A stretch of DNA of 62,000 nt from Gnetum montanum (taxonomy: Eukaryota; Streptophyta; Gnetopsida; Gnetales; Gnetaceae): positions 1,352,903 to 1,414,902 of the forward strand of contig MNCI01022611.1 of NCBI GenBank assembly GCA_015680685.1, written 5' to 3'. The notes beneath the pieces were generated by a model. That model did no database searches. It worked only from the letters and a program-made list of their open reading frames with translations, and was not told where the DNA came from. This document shows positions 12,831 to 24,215 of the stretch, piece after piece. The position numbers and the translations under genes were made by a program. Numbering within the stretch: the stretch's first letter is position 1; each line of letters begins with the position of its first letter.

Positions 12831-14581
12831 GAAAATGAGTTCTACATTCACAAGGATTGACCTAATTCACTATGAGTTTCAATAGAAGTAGATCAAAATT
12901 AGGATGAAGTACAAGAAAAGTTGAGTGGTCCCAAATCTCCACCTAAAATACTAGTTCTTGATTATGATGGTGGTTCTAATGACAACGAAGGGTGATGATG
13001 CTTGCACTACTATGGAAGAAGTGGAAGAGGAGGCTTGTGTTGCTATGGATCTCCTAGGTAGAAGTATGTCTACAAAAATTACTATTAGAAACCATAATTG
13101 TTTGAATCGTGTAGCTTCTATTGGAAAAAAAGACAAAAAATTATAATTGCATTAAGGATGATTCAATGGTCATGTTGGATTATAGGATAGAGAGTTTTAG
13201 TTCATTTTCTAATGAGTATAATATATTATGTTATTTTCATTCACTTATGTGGGTAAACGAATTTTTCTTTTTTTCATCCACAATTATACTTCTTTATTTT
13301 GGAATTCAATTTTTAGGTTGAAATTTTCTTGAAATAAAATAATACCAATACATGATTCAATTCAATTTATCACTAGGTTCCTACATTTATGACTAATTTA
13401 CCATAGAACATGACATAAAATTTGTTTCAAAACATGCATAAATGTTGCAAATGAGGTATTTAAATGTTATGAAAAAGTCTCAATATATTGTATCAGGCTT
13501 AAAAGATTACCTTCCTAACAAATCAAGAGTCATTAAAAATTTCAAATAAGTCATTAAAAATATAATGGGATATTTTAGTTTTTTTTTTCATTTTTAGGTT
13601 GGAAGGCTTAGATTGGTGGAAACCTCAAACTCTCTCCCTCAAATGCATTATATATATATCATAGTTTAGTGTTTTTTTTATGGTTTTTATGACATTGTTT
13701 ACTTGGTTAGAATATCTAGATTATGATGTAAAGTTATAGGGTTTTAACACCCTTTACTCTACTATATATGTATAACACTTTTATTAGAAGCTAATTTATT
13801 ATTATTGAAAGCTATTTTTAATATTTTATTTAAATAATAAAAATAGCCCTATGCATTATTTTCTCTAGATTAAAGAAGCCTCGAATATAGAGAACCTTGA
13901 TTGGACTATGCTAGAGGAAGTAAAGAGAATAAGAGAATTTTTTTTAATTCTTTAACAAATGCTTGGGATTCAAAGGTGATAGATACAATGATGTAAGTTT
14001 TAACATGCATTCATCGATTATGGCTATGCATTCTTTAATTAGCTTAGGGTTAGAGTGTAATCTTGCTAGCATATTCAACATTTTTATATCTTTATCATTT
14101 TTTAATAGTTTCAAAGATACAACATTATAAGACTTCCATATTTAGTTGATAGTAACCAACTTCGATATATGGATTTAGAAATGGATTATGATGAAATATT
14201 AAAGGCTATTGAAAGACATACAACGTGTAGAGGAGGAGCATGCTTGTGAAGATGATAGAATTCATATTTATAGGTATTTGCTATATTTAAATTATTTTAT
14301 TATTTGTTTTTTCTTCATATCATGTTTTTCATTTTGCATTTAAGTTTTTTCTTTTCATATACGGTAACTATTGTAATAATATCCATTAGCATGGAATAGT
14401 AAAGATTAGAATTATTGGGCTATTTTTAGAAATATCCAATGGCTTTAGGATTGAAATATTTATTAATTCAAGTAGTAAAATTAAGCTAAATTGATTGCTT
14501 TATTTAGGTAAGAAGTATTTTCATCAATCTTTTGAAGAAACTTTATGAAGTTACATTAGGTATTGAACCATAATCATATTT
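12831..14581. other. Unassigned AT-rich DNA
   Basis: No recognised gene. A short acidic reading frame at 12958-13146 carries no known motif. 13380-14580 is highly AT-rich with homopolymer runs. A GTAAGT at 13996 and short open stretches near 14170-14260 hint at an old exon, but nothing can be assigned. Confidence 0.45.
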
Positions 14582-15913
14582 TTGTGACTGCAAGTGCACA
14601 GGATTAAAGATTAAATGTAAGAAAAAGCTTGTAAAAGAAAACCTATTTGCAGAAATACCAAGAGGGTTTAGTTTATTTTAGCAAAGGTTTTTGAGAAGTA
14701 TGGAAATTTGGTGTAGCAGTGACTCAAGAATTCTTTAGTGATTAAGCATGTGAGTTCACTAAGCTCTAAGAAATTGGGATGGAATTTAGGGTTTTGAGCT
14801 AGATTTGATACAATGTAAGGCAATTAAATTAGCTCTCATAAAATGAGCTCATAAGAATATAATCTAATCTAAAGATTTACTCTTTAAGATTATCAACTAG
14901 GTTTTAGACCAGTGGAGATGAATTCACAGAGCTAAAAGAATTAGTCTTAGTTTGAAATAAGGTCAACATTAGCACAAGAAATTGACCATAGACTATTGAA
15001 TGAAAATTGATCATTTTAAAGGAAAATGTTTAGTCTAGTAAAGAAAAGCTAATTTTATTTTGCCATGTTAACTCTTTTGTAGAGTGGATTTGTAGAACTA
15101 AATATTGGTTTCTACAAACAACTTTCAGAATAATTCTACAAACCTCAACAACTTTATTAATTATAGAGTAAAAAGAACTTTGAGCTTAACTAATTCTACC
15201 ATCACATTAGTTTATAGAATCAAAAAGTGGTTCTACCAATTGGTTTTATAAGTTGGTCTGAAAATAACTTTATGATTCATGTTAGCTGGCTAGGGGTAAA
15301 GATTAGCTTCACATGATTGCAAGGTGAGAGTGTATAAAAAGTCTAAGCTTAGATTTATGGATAAATCCCATGGGCCATCTAAGGTGAATAAGGAAAGCTT
15401 ATTTTAAAGAGAAAGTATTTCAAAAAGTTATATATTCAATTCAAAGTAGCATTTGTAATTAGTTTTGAAGAGAAAGTAAGCTTTGTAGAACCAAAAAGAG
15501 GTTCTACGAGTAAGCTTCAAAATTTAGTTCTACAAGCCACATTAGCTCTTTTGTATGAAGTAGATTTCTAGAATCAAAACTTGGATCTACAAATAAAAAA
15601 CTAAACTAGTTCTACAACATACATTGGAAGCTCTAAAAAGGAACTAAGCAATCATTTTTACTTCTTCTACCTAAGCTACTTTGTAAAGTGAGTTTGTAGA
15701 ACTAGAATTTAGTTCTACAAAGAAAAACTAAATATTTTTACAATTCACATATTTATTTAAGGATGGAGCATAGAGAGAATCATCACTTTTTGAATTAAAA
15801 TTTGGCTCTATAAGCGATTGTATGAGTGGTTCTACCATGTTAGCTCTTTTGTAAAGTAGGTTCATAGAATCAAAATTTAGTTTTATGAGCAGGATCTAAA
15901 TTAGTTCTGCAAA
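14582..15913. repeat. Hairpin-bearing degenerate repeat array, left part
   Basis: From about 15070 to 15913 a degenerate unit recurs every 80-270 bp. Each unit carries an inverted repeat of the form TGTAGAAC(N8-10)GTTCTACA. Clear cases start near 15075, 15215, 15482, 15560, 15688 and 15862, often preceded by TTAGCTCTTTTGTA.AGT. The stretch opens near 14582 with TGTGACTGCAAGTGCAC, a sequence like the starts of some plant gypsy LTRs. The array is cut at 15913 by the complete Athila-like element and resumes at 24211. Confidence 0.7.
15909..15913. repeat. Target-site duplication GCAAA, left copy
   Basis: GCAAA lies directly beside the TGATGAG end of the low-coordinate LTR. The identical five bases follow the CTCATCA end of the other LTR at 24211-24215. 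Confidence 0.9.
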
Positions 15914-16428
15914 TGATGAGTGGCGAGGTACCCCTACACTCAACCATATGAATACGAGCACTTCACACACGATCCGGTCGAACTCCACAGATGGACTAGT
16001 TGTGGTATCTANNNNNNNNNNNNNNNNNNNNNNNNNNNNNNNNNNNNNNAGAGAAATTAACTAAGAAAGCAATAAATAACAATAAAAATTAAATAATTAA
16101 GCTAAGTGGATGCTACAGTGATGAAGTAATCTTGATCTTTATTTCTGGTCATGTGCATGTCCAAGTACATCACACTTGAATAAGGATGCTGTACAATTAC
16201 AATCATCACACTGTGGGCATGCACTGGGAGAAAGGGTTGAGAGGAAAATCTGACAAAATGTCCCTACCTTAATACTAAAACTAGATTCCAAACCAAATCC
16301 GCATGCCTCTTATTTATAGATGAGGAGACAGGTCGTGATATTGTGTATCCGATATTGCATCTAGGATGCGATATCACGTACGTGATATCGTGGGTATGAT
16401 ATCGTAGCCAAAAATTCATGACTCATCA
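15914..16428 (-). repeat. 3' LTR of copy B, interrupted by an assembly gap
   Basis: Starts TGATGAGTGG and ends CTCATCA on the plus strand. Its U3 array has GATATC-type palindromes at 16337, 16351, 16370, 16384 and 16398 (spacings 14, 19, 14, 14) and a minus-strand TATA box at 16311-16318. The sequence next to it on the element's 5' side reads GTCATGGGGGTA, the polypurine tract. Confidence 0.85.
16012..16049. other. Assembly gap (38 N)
   Basis: The gap falls inside the 3' LTR of copy B. Matching its edges to the intact partner LTR (16011 to 23499, 16050 to 23860) shows about 360 bp should lie here, far more than the 38 N shown. Confidence 0.9.
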
Positions 16429-16620
16429 TACCCCCATGACTGAATGAAAACTAGTCCTCGAGTTAAAGTGAGAACAAGCTCCATTGATTACACAGTGGAT
16501 AGGGATGGGATTATTGACTGACTAGAATGGATTCATGCTACAGTGTGGAATTAGAACAAAATTAAGACACAACACGAAGAATGCAAAAGAAAATCATATA
16601 ACTACAAAATTAGGTGGAAC

Positions 16621-19373
16621 TCATGTAGTTCCTGGTGGCGGTGGCTCCTCCATGGGTGCCTTTCCTTTGTCTTGCACTCTAGGTCTTGGGATTTGATGGC
16701 GTTGAAGTATGGCCTGGAGTTTCTCCTCTTTAGTTTGGGGATCTTATGCCACCCATGCTAATGTTCCAATGTTTGATGGAGTCGACAACTCCCATGGGCA
16801 CGGTAGTTGCGGACAAATTTTATTTGCTTTGACATACCAAGCTACAAACACCCACCATTCCTCCTCATAGGCTCTGGCTTTGTCTCTATATTCTTGAAAA
16901 TTTGTGAGCCATTGAGCCAATTCTGTTGCAGCACCTTTCTACCCCTGGTAGCTTGCTTTATCCACCTCGAGTTTAGAATTTGCAACCTCCAATTTTTGCA
17001 ATGTTTTCTTGTGTTCTACAAATTCTATTTCATATTTGGCGTAGGTGGTGGCTACCTATTGCTCGAGCTTTGTTCTTGGGTGCCTTGCTGTTAACATGGC
17101 AAGGTTGGCATATCACAAGTTTGCCAACTCCATGTACTCTGTAAGGTCCTAGATCTACATGTCGTGGCTCTTAACTTCTGCCTGGTGGGCAAACGCGTAT
17201 GTGTCCAATATGGCCTACCAGTTAGTGTGTTGAGCACTAAGAGCATTGATGTGGGCCTTGGCCATATGGATCTCCTTTTCGATGATTTTTTTATACATCC
17301 CCACCTGGTCCCAGAAACACTTCTTTAGCTTCTCATGCCGTTTAGCCTCATTCTACCATGCACTTATTTCAATGGCTATCTTCTAACGGATGGCACGTAC
17401 CTCCTCCATTGAGAGGGTTTAATTTTTCCTGGCTAAATGGTTCATGTCTTGGTTGACCCTGATTAATGATTCTCACAACTACTAAAAATATTCCTCGAGA
17501 ACATTCTTTTGCTTCTCCACAGAGTTCAGCCGAAGGTTGTCAACAACAAGTTGTTTATTCTCCTCTTGTAAGGCCTTGAGTGCCTTGGCGTGTGTGTAAG
17601 TTTACACTTATGCCACAGAGGCATCCTAGTCAGTCTTCTCTTTTTCTTCTACCACCATGTTATTCTCTATCAATAATTTATTGAGTTGCTCAGTTCTGAA
17701 AGTGTCCAGTTGGTTTGCAGGAACGAATTGAGAAGGATCTCGCTGCGCTGCTTGCAGGGTCACGAGCCTTTCTTGCAATCTTTTTACTTCTACTTCAGCA
17801 TGTTCGGCCCTCATCTCTATCATGACTAGCTTCCCCTTAGTGGAAATGAGGTCTGATTGTATTACTGTAACATCCTGTGGGATGTCAAACAAGGACGTCA
17901 TTACCTATCTTGTTTGTAGCAATTGGTTAAGTACATCCTCATGTTCTGCATGTGTCATTGAGGTATCGGCTAGAGTTTGAGCATCCCGTGCTCCTATAAG
18001 TTCTGCCGGTGGCACAATAGGAAAATTGAATGATTCTTTAATATGATCTACAACCACTTCTATGACTCCCATTGCATCCTGGTGCTACATGGCCACCATT
18101 GTGACCCCTTCACCAGTTTCCAACTGCACCTAAAAGGATGCAGTGTTCCTTGAAATCTGTTGTGACCAAGCACTCTCCCCTCCTCTTATCTAAATGGACA
18201 CATCACCCCATGTGTGATCCATAGAAACCATAGGCTGTACAGCATCATCGATGACATGGAAGAGATTTGCGTCATCACGACTTCCCCAACTGACTGTCTC
18301 AGTGATGGCCCTGAGATGGCTCATTGATGGTCTGTAATCTTGTAGTGGTAGTGGTGGTTGATCCTGCTAGCCCATGCTAGGCCTTGCTTCTTGTTGTTGA
18401 CTGGGTCCCGTGCTTGGAAGTTTGCTAGGTCCTACAAGTTGAGTTGCAGTTGGCCATACCATTTGTTCTTTTTCTTGTTTCGGCCCTAGCGCCTTACCAG
18501 TGATTTTCCTTGCAGCTGGTGGCTTTAGCAGTTCAACATATGAAGCATTTTGGGCTTTTCATAGGACATCATTGGTATATCCTCTGCTACCAGCATGGCT
18601 GCACAGCTTCCTGATAAGACAAGGGAAGGACAATGCAAACTTTCCTATCTTCTGTTCTTCAAACCACCTTAGGATCTCCATAAAATATAGATGAGGTAGG
18701 TTAGCATTAACCTTTTCTATCAACACTACACATCCTCTTGCCGCATATGTTGAAATTATTTTTAAACCTCTTGTGGGAAAGATGTGATAAGTCCCTATTT
18801 TGAAATAAATCTTCTCTTCCGTCGTCAACTCCCCATAGGTCTTATCTAACCAAACTTGTTACACATCAGGGTCTGAGCAGGTAGACAACCGAGAAACCTT
18901 TGGCCCTATATTTGGAAGGTTTAATACTTTTGAAATGACTTGAATAGAGAAATCAACAATTACACCACAAATGTTAACCTTGGTGTCTTCTTCTTTGTTG
19001 TGCCAAAGTTGGTACGTTTCCCCTAAGTACCAGGCACCGCTTTCAGAAAGGGTAGGCCACAATGGGGACCCTTTGAGGTGATCCCTAAAGGTCCAAATTT
19101 TAATTCCACAATCACTACAGTTAATATGGACCTTTCATGGATGGCCTAAACACAATCCTATGGCAACGTGAGATGTCGTCCCTGTTCAAACATTGCAGCA
19201 GCTCCTCCTTCCACCTACCTTGATTGTACAGTGGTAGGGTCTTCTTGATAGATACTAAATGATTATTCTTCCTACTTTGCATGTTGTTCAAAAGGAACTT
19301 GTCCTTCACCTCTCCTAGGTTGCTTGATCACACCTTGAGCAAGACCTTCTTGTTGTCTGCGTTTCGAGGCCAT
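16621..19373 (-). pseudogene. ORF2 accessory protein, eroded (copy B)
   Basis: The ORF runs from ATG (19371-19373; next residues ASKRRQQEG) to a stop at 16621-16623, about 917 codons. The N-terminal basic segment is followed by a globular domain (about 18560-19060). It contains GTYHIFPTRGL, YFMEILRWFEE and FPCLIRKLC, resembling the 'putative plant transposon protein' domain of Athila env-like ORFs. After a Gln/Pro-rich linker comes a long heptad-type, Lys/Glu/Gln-rich region (about 16900-17900), predicted coiled coil by eye. Open stretches include 17626-17901 and 18559-18828; elsewhere stops (mostly TAG) and frameshifts interrupt it. The three copies in the window end at the same codon position, so the reading frame was a real protein gene in the ancestor. 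No membrane segment is visible. Function unknown. Confidence 0.75.
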
Positions 19374-21287
19374 CTGCAATCACACGGGGCCAATCATTAG
19401 TAAGGTTGTTATCAAAGTTAGGTTATACCTTACTGCTTGCCTTAATGAATTTGCTTTATCTCTATGTGACATTAATTATTAGGAGAAAATGTCCCCGAAA
19501 GATTATATTATTTAATCCTCTTTACTTAGGTGGTTTCCAAATCTAGTTTCCTGGTATAACTAAGGAGATGAAATTATTTTTGGAGCATTTATCATTAATT
19601 TTATAACTAATTACCCTTAATAATTTCCTTCAAGTGATGATGAATTTCAAAAAATTTATGCCCTATTTGGTGTGTGCCCCTCCCCCACAACTAAGTTGAA
19701 CACTTTGGGTTCAAGTAGGTTCAAACGGAATGAAAATCGGAGTACCAGCGAGCGAGTTATGGAGATGAAAGCAAGGGATGCACAATCACAAGTCGTAGAG
19801 AGAAATTTGAAAAAATTCCCCTGCATGAATAGTTGCAAATGATGTTGATAGGTGCAGGGGGGTCATGTGTATATATATATTTTGGACGCGATATCGTGGC
19901 CTATCGAAGTTAGGGAACTTTATAGAATGTACAGAATTTTTAATATTTTTCTGAAATTAAAAAATGTAAACTAAGGATATCTGGACTGTTGTTAAAGGGT
20001 TCTAGGGTAATTCAACTAGTTCTGAAGGCACGAAAATTATGATGGTGTGGAATTTATCAATAAGGACCTCGAATGATGAGGGAGAGAAAAAGGCTATGTG
20101 ATGGTTCATAGGAACATTTGAATTGGAGGGATAGTAATAAGGGAAAGAATATCATTGACAATACACTGAGGGTAATAGATGATGTGTGGAAGATGTATTA
20201 TGAGTGCGAATTACAAAAATTACGCAAGTGGGTCCTCCCCAAAGAAGGTTCCAACCTATAAGGCCCTTGCGTAACCACACCTTAAAATGTCCGTAGGCAC
20301 TAGAAGGGTTAAATGTAATCCACATTGGTTCCACAAAACATACATGTAAATATCACCAGAATGAGGTAAGAATTCTACACTACATAAGACATGAGCTACA
20401 ATTACATGAATAGCGAGATGAGATAGACTATAGAAGGGATTGTAGAGATTGGAACATGAGGTAACTGACCTAGGGCACAATGAATCCTATGTGTAAAGCA
20501 TCATTAATGTGTCATTAACCTGTTGTTCCAAGATTACGACCAAGTTCATTTCTCTGATTAGTGACACTGCATTGTTTCATCCCATGATGAGTGACTATGA
20601 GAGTACCATAACAACAAGGCATAGAATCACTTGGCATTTTGTTCAAGGGAGGAGTGATTTTTGCTTTGTGGCACTTTCTTCGTTTTTTTTGTTTTTTTGT
20701 TTTTCTTTTGAATTCTGAATCTAGAGAAGTTGCCAACCCTTAGGCATGGGTGCATGTCTTTCCAGTGGGACCCCCTAGAATAGCATTGGATTTTTGAGTG
20801 CCTTTTGATTACTCTTACTCCCATTTTGCGTTAGATCTACAAGGATCTTAGTACAACCACGTTGCATGATAACTCTCACAGACATCACCAAGGAGAATCT
20901 ACAAGTTCCCTTGATGTCACACCCTAATCATCCCCTCTTGGTCCATCCTTCTTCATTCTGGGTACAATGAACAAAAAATTAATTTTAAGTTTTAAGAATG
21001 TCAAGAATATCACTGTACCCTTGAGCAGAACCTCTTATTTGTAGAATGGATGAGTGGGTGTAATGGGCTCACTGTCCAAATAATTGATCACTCGAGACTC
21101 GATAACATAGAACACACCTCAACCAACGAGCCACATGAGTGTTTTATTCATAGATGAGATTACTTATAAAAAGATAAAAAGAAAAAAAGAGAAAAAGATA
21201 AAACAAGAAATTGAAAAATGAAAAACTGGAAAACAAAAAATTGTAAAATTAAAGAAAATGAAAAATATTTATTAATCCTGCTTGTTA
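19374..21287 (-). other. Internal non-coding spacer of copy B
   Basis: The 1.9 kb between gag and ORF2 shows no pol motif. It contains a C-rich run at 19677-19686 (G-rich on the element strand), at the point corresponding to the G-rich start of the window. It shares 20000-20470 and 21110-21290 with copy C. The spacer sits where pol would be expected and is probably a remnant or replacement of it. Confidence 0.6.
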
Positions 21288-23273
21288 TTAGAATGGGGGA
21301 TATCCCCCATAACTAAATGGTTGAGCATGGTTAGGATTAATAAATGAAAGATGAGGATCCTTGCATGTTGGAAATATCAAAAGTTGGTCATACTTACCCC
21401 ATTAGGGTTCACACACCTGATTATAGTAAGCATAGTGGGGCAATTTATAAGATGTGGTTCCTAGGTAAAGAGTTGATCTACTATGATACTTGAGACCGGA
21501 AGATGGTATGCAAGGATTGGGATGTCATCCTCCATGGCTGTATTCATTGGGCTGTATGGTTGTTGGAGTGTTAATTGGTGGCCCTGATGAGGTGACACGA
21601 GGAATTGGGTTAGAGGGGAAGGATGCACCACAGTGTTGGACTTGTGCTGAGTTGGAGAATGTAGTGGCCTTGGAACTGTGTTGTCCCTTCCTACGGTCAT
21701 GTCTAAAGAAGGGACGCCCTTGATGTTGAGGAGGTCTCTCACTACTATTGGAAATAGTAGCACAAGTAATGTTCGTGGGTTGTTACTATGGTGTAGACAC
21801 TTTAGGAATAGTTGGTGGCAATGTAGAATGAGGGAAAGGATGAGAATGTTGAAATTTAGGAGAAGTGTAAGGTACGTAAGGCAGTGGTGGTGTTGAGGAC
21901 ATGGGTTGATAGTATTAAGGAGAATGATAATGCGATGAGATGAAGTATGTTGACCCAGTTGGGGAAACAAGATGTTGGACTAGATAAGCATTTGGATTCG
22001 GATGATACGAAGGGTGTCTCTAGTTTAGGAATGGCTTCCCCCACAATTGGGATTGTTGCCATTGTGATCAAACATAGTATCCCTGTATGAACTCTAGGTG
22101 TAATGTGCTTCTCCAATGCTCATATAAATGTAACAAGATTGGGCATTAGCCCTTGGGGTGAACGTACAGGCAAATGTTGCATTCATATGTATGATTGGTA
22201 GTTGAACTCTTATTTTCTTCATCACTTCTTTCCGATTGTCTAATGATATTTCATCCTACTTCTTGAGTTGTCAAAACTTTATCTCCAATAATATTGATAT
22301 ATTCTCCACACTTTTTATGCATCCACTCTAGCATCTTATTGATCTTCGCCTGGATTTCATCTAATGATTGTTGTACTGGCAAAGATGGTTCTTCCTCCTT
22401 GAGATGGGTTGATTTCTCCTTTTTGTGATTATGGACCTCTGTTAAGTTGAGATTTTGGTCCCGTTGATGTTTTTCAAAACTCTCCCATCTTGCCATTTCT
22501 CCTTCTTCTTTTGCTACCTGCTTAATAAGCTCTTGGAATTGATAGGTTCGTAGTTCATATAGTTGACCTTGGGCATACATCCCTAGGGTCTCTCTTGTTT
22601 CATTAAGAAGCCCATCAATGATATGGTACATTAGCCTTTCCTTGGAGAACTCATGGCTTAGATAGTTGTTTAATAGTGCATAATATCTTTCTAAGGCCAT
22701 GTCCAAGGGTTCATGTTGTGCCTATTTCAACTCTTGTTTTTGTTTCCTCAAGGTTGACACTCTTGTGTAGGTTTGATATCTTTCATTAAAGAGTTCTCCC
22801 ACTATTGGCCAACATTGAATTGAATTTGGTTTTAATGATCTATACCATACTTTTGCTTGGCCAACTAGTGTCATAGGAAAGAGCTTGATTTTTTGCCAAC
22901 TGTTATCAATGTTGTTCCATGCATAGGCATCATAGAAGGCTTGTAAATGTTGTTGCAGATCTAAGTCATAGCCTCCTGAGAAATTGGAAAAGTTGTTTAA
23001 ATTGAGCCTGGGTAGGCAGCTCTCTTTACGATGCCTATGGGAGATTCAAACAAACTCTTGTATTTGTGTTAGGCTTGTAGTGGCCATTATGGGTTCATCA
23101 TCATCGAGTAAGTTATGCTTTCATGCGTTGGGATGATGATGCCTTCATTTATGTTTATAAGAAACCCCCACCTCGGATTGCGTACTCCAATCTTCATTGT
23201 CATATAATTCATTGGTTCTCCAATGAATTGCCTCACTAGATGTGGCATTATCGTAGTCTTGTAGGAGAGGCAT
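21288..23273 (-). pseudogene. gag, Athila-like, eroded (copy B)
   Basis: The frame starts MPLLQDYDN (ATG at 23271-23273) and ends at TAA (21288-21290), about 662 codons. The best-kept stretch is 22251-22706, the second half of the retrotransposon gag domain (LGMYAQGQLYEL, AKEEGEMARWE), followed by a coiled region. A zinc-knuckle-like CNICLYVHPKG lies near 22150, with Asp changed to Val relative to the other copies. The C-terminal third is Pro/Gln/Ser/Tyr-rich. Frameshifts and stops disrupt the first 190 codons. A perfect palindrome overlaps the last codons (21295-21308). Confidence 0.8.
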
Positions 23274-23382
23274 GGTTGTGAAATTGTGTTTGAATTTGTA
23301 TGTGACTTTTTGTAAAAAGATATATCGTTAATTCCTATACAGCAACCTTGTATGATATAACTAATCTAGATAACTAGCATTG

Positions 23383-23400
23383 TCCCCAGCAACGGCACCA
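23383..23400 (-). promoter_or_regulatory. Primer-binding site (tRNA-Asp type), copy B
   Basis: One base after the LTR end the minus strand reads TGGTGCCGTTGCTGGGGA. This matches the complement of the plant tRNA-Asp 3' end (TGGCGCCGTTGCCGGGGA) except for two C-to-T changes. tRNA-Asp priming is typical of Athila-type gypsy elements. Confidence 0.85.
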
Positions 23401-23401
23401 A

Positions 23402-24210
23402 TGATGAGTGGCGAGGTACCCCTACACTCAACCATAAGAATACGAGCACTTCACGCATGATCTGGTTGAACTCCGCAGATGGACTAGTTGTGGTATCTAG
23501 ACAATTACTCATAGATCGTAGTTCGTTGTCTTCCCACCTAGACTAGTATTAGCTTTGTCACGTATGGTTTAGTCCAGAGTGAGGTGTATGATGTGTTCCT
23601 ACACTAATGCTACTCCTGGGTATGATGGGAAATAATATCAAGTAAGCTAGGAGAGAGAGGGTGAGAGAGAATCTAAACTAGCCTAAGTTTGATGAGCATC
23701 CATTCCTTAATCATCCATACACATCTTAGACCTCGTGCATGACTACCACTAGGATTACCAAGTGCATGGCCTAGGTACGCTATTGGGTTACCAAGTAGTC
23801 ATACTTAAATGCTCATGATTAAGTCGTACTTATTCCGCATTACTAGGAGATAAGGGTAGAGAGAAATTAACTAAGAAAGTAATAAATAAAAATAACAATT
23901 AAATAATTAAGCTAAGTGGATGCTACAATGATGAAGTAATCTCGATCTTTATTGACGTTCATGTGCGTGTCCAAGTACGTCACACTCGAATAAGGATGCC
24001 ATATAGTTACAATCATCATACTGCGGGCATGCACTGGGAGAAAGGGTTGAGAGGAAAATATGACAAAAAGTCCCTACCTTAATACTAAAACTAGATTCAA
24101 AACCAAATCTACCTACCTCTTATTTATAGATGAGGAGACAGGCTGTGATATTGCGTCTAGGCTACGATATTGTGGGTGCAATATCACAGCCAACAATTCA
24201 TGACTCATCA
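23402..24210 (-). repeat. 5' LTR of copy B
   Basis: 809 bp, TGATGAGTGG to CTCATCA on the plus strand. On the element strand the first about 65 bp hold GATATC-type palindromes (plus-strand 24147, 24166, 24180). The TATA box TATAAATA follows (24121-24128), giving a U3 of only about 90 bp before it. The promoter is therefore compressed at the very start of the LTR. Confidence 0.9.
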
Positions 24211-24215
24211 GCAAA
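24211..24215. repeat. Target-site duplication GCAAA, right copy
   Basis: Identical to 15909-15913. Together they mark one integration event of copy B. Confidence 0.9.

Larger units (their letters stand above)
15914..24210 (-). mobile_element. Complete Athila-like non-autonomous LTR retrotransposon (copy B)
   Basis: Two LTRs in the same orientation, a primer-binding site, a polypurine tract and a 5-bp target duplication (GCAAA) define an element of about 8.3 kb; its true length is longer because of a gap. On the minus strand the order is 5' LTR (24210-23402), PBS, gag (23273-21288), a roughly 1.9-kb spacer, ORF2 (19373-16621), PPT (about 16429-16440), 3' LTR. No protease, reverse transcriptase, RNase H or integrase motif is present in any frame I read, so its movement must have used enzymes from an autonomous relative. 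It inserted into the hairpin array flanking it. Confidence 0.9.

Noticed and set aside
13870-14270. Host gene exon with splice donor
   Set aside because: One GTAAGT and short open stretches are not enough; no conserved protein motif or matching acceptor was recognised.
15070-15913. CRISPR array
   Set aside because: Repeats are degenerate, irregularly spaced and palindromic, the DNA is plant nuclear, and no cas-like gene is near.
16807-17094. 95-codon plus-strand frame with Phe/Cys/Leu-rich product
   Set aside because: Antisense shadow of the ORF2 coiled-coil region of copy B.
16621-19373. ORF2 as a true envelope glycoprotein
   Set aside because: No signal peptide, membrane span or cysteine-rich ectodomain can be read; most of the product is charged and coiled-coil-like.
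21461-21970. 169-codon open frame on the minus strand
   Set aside because: Same shadow frame as in copy C, over the gag C-terminal region of copy B.
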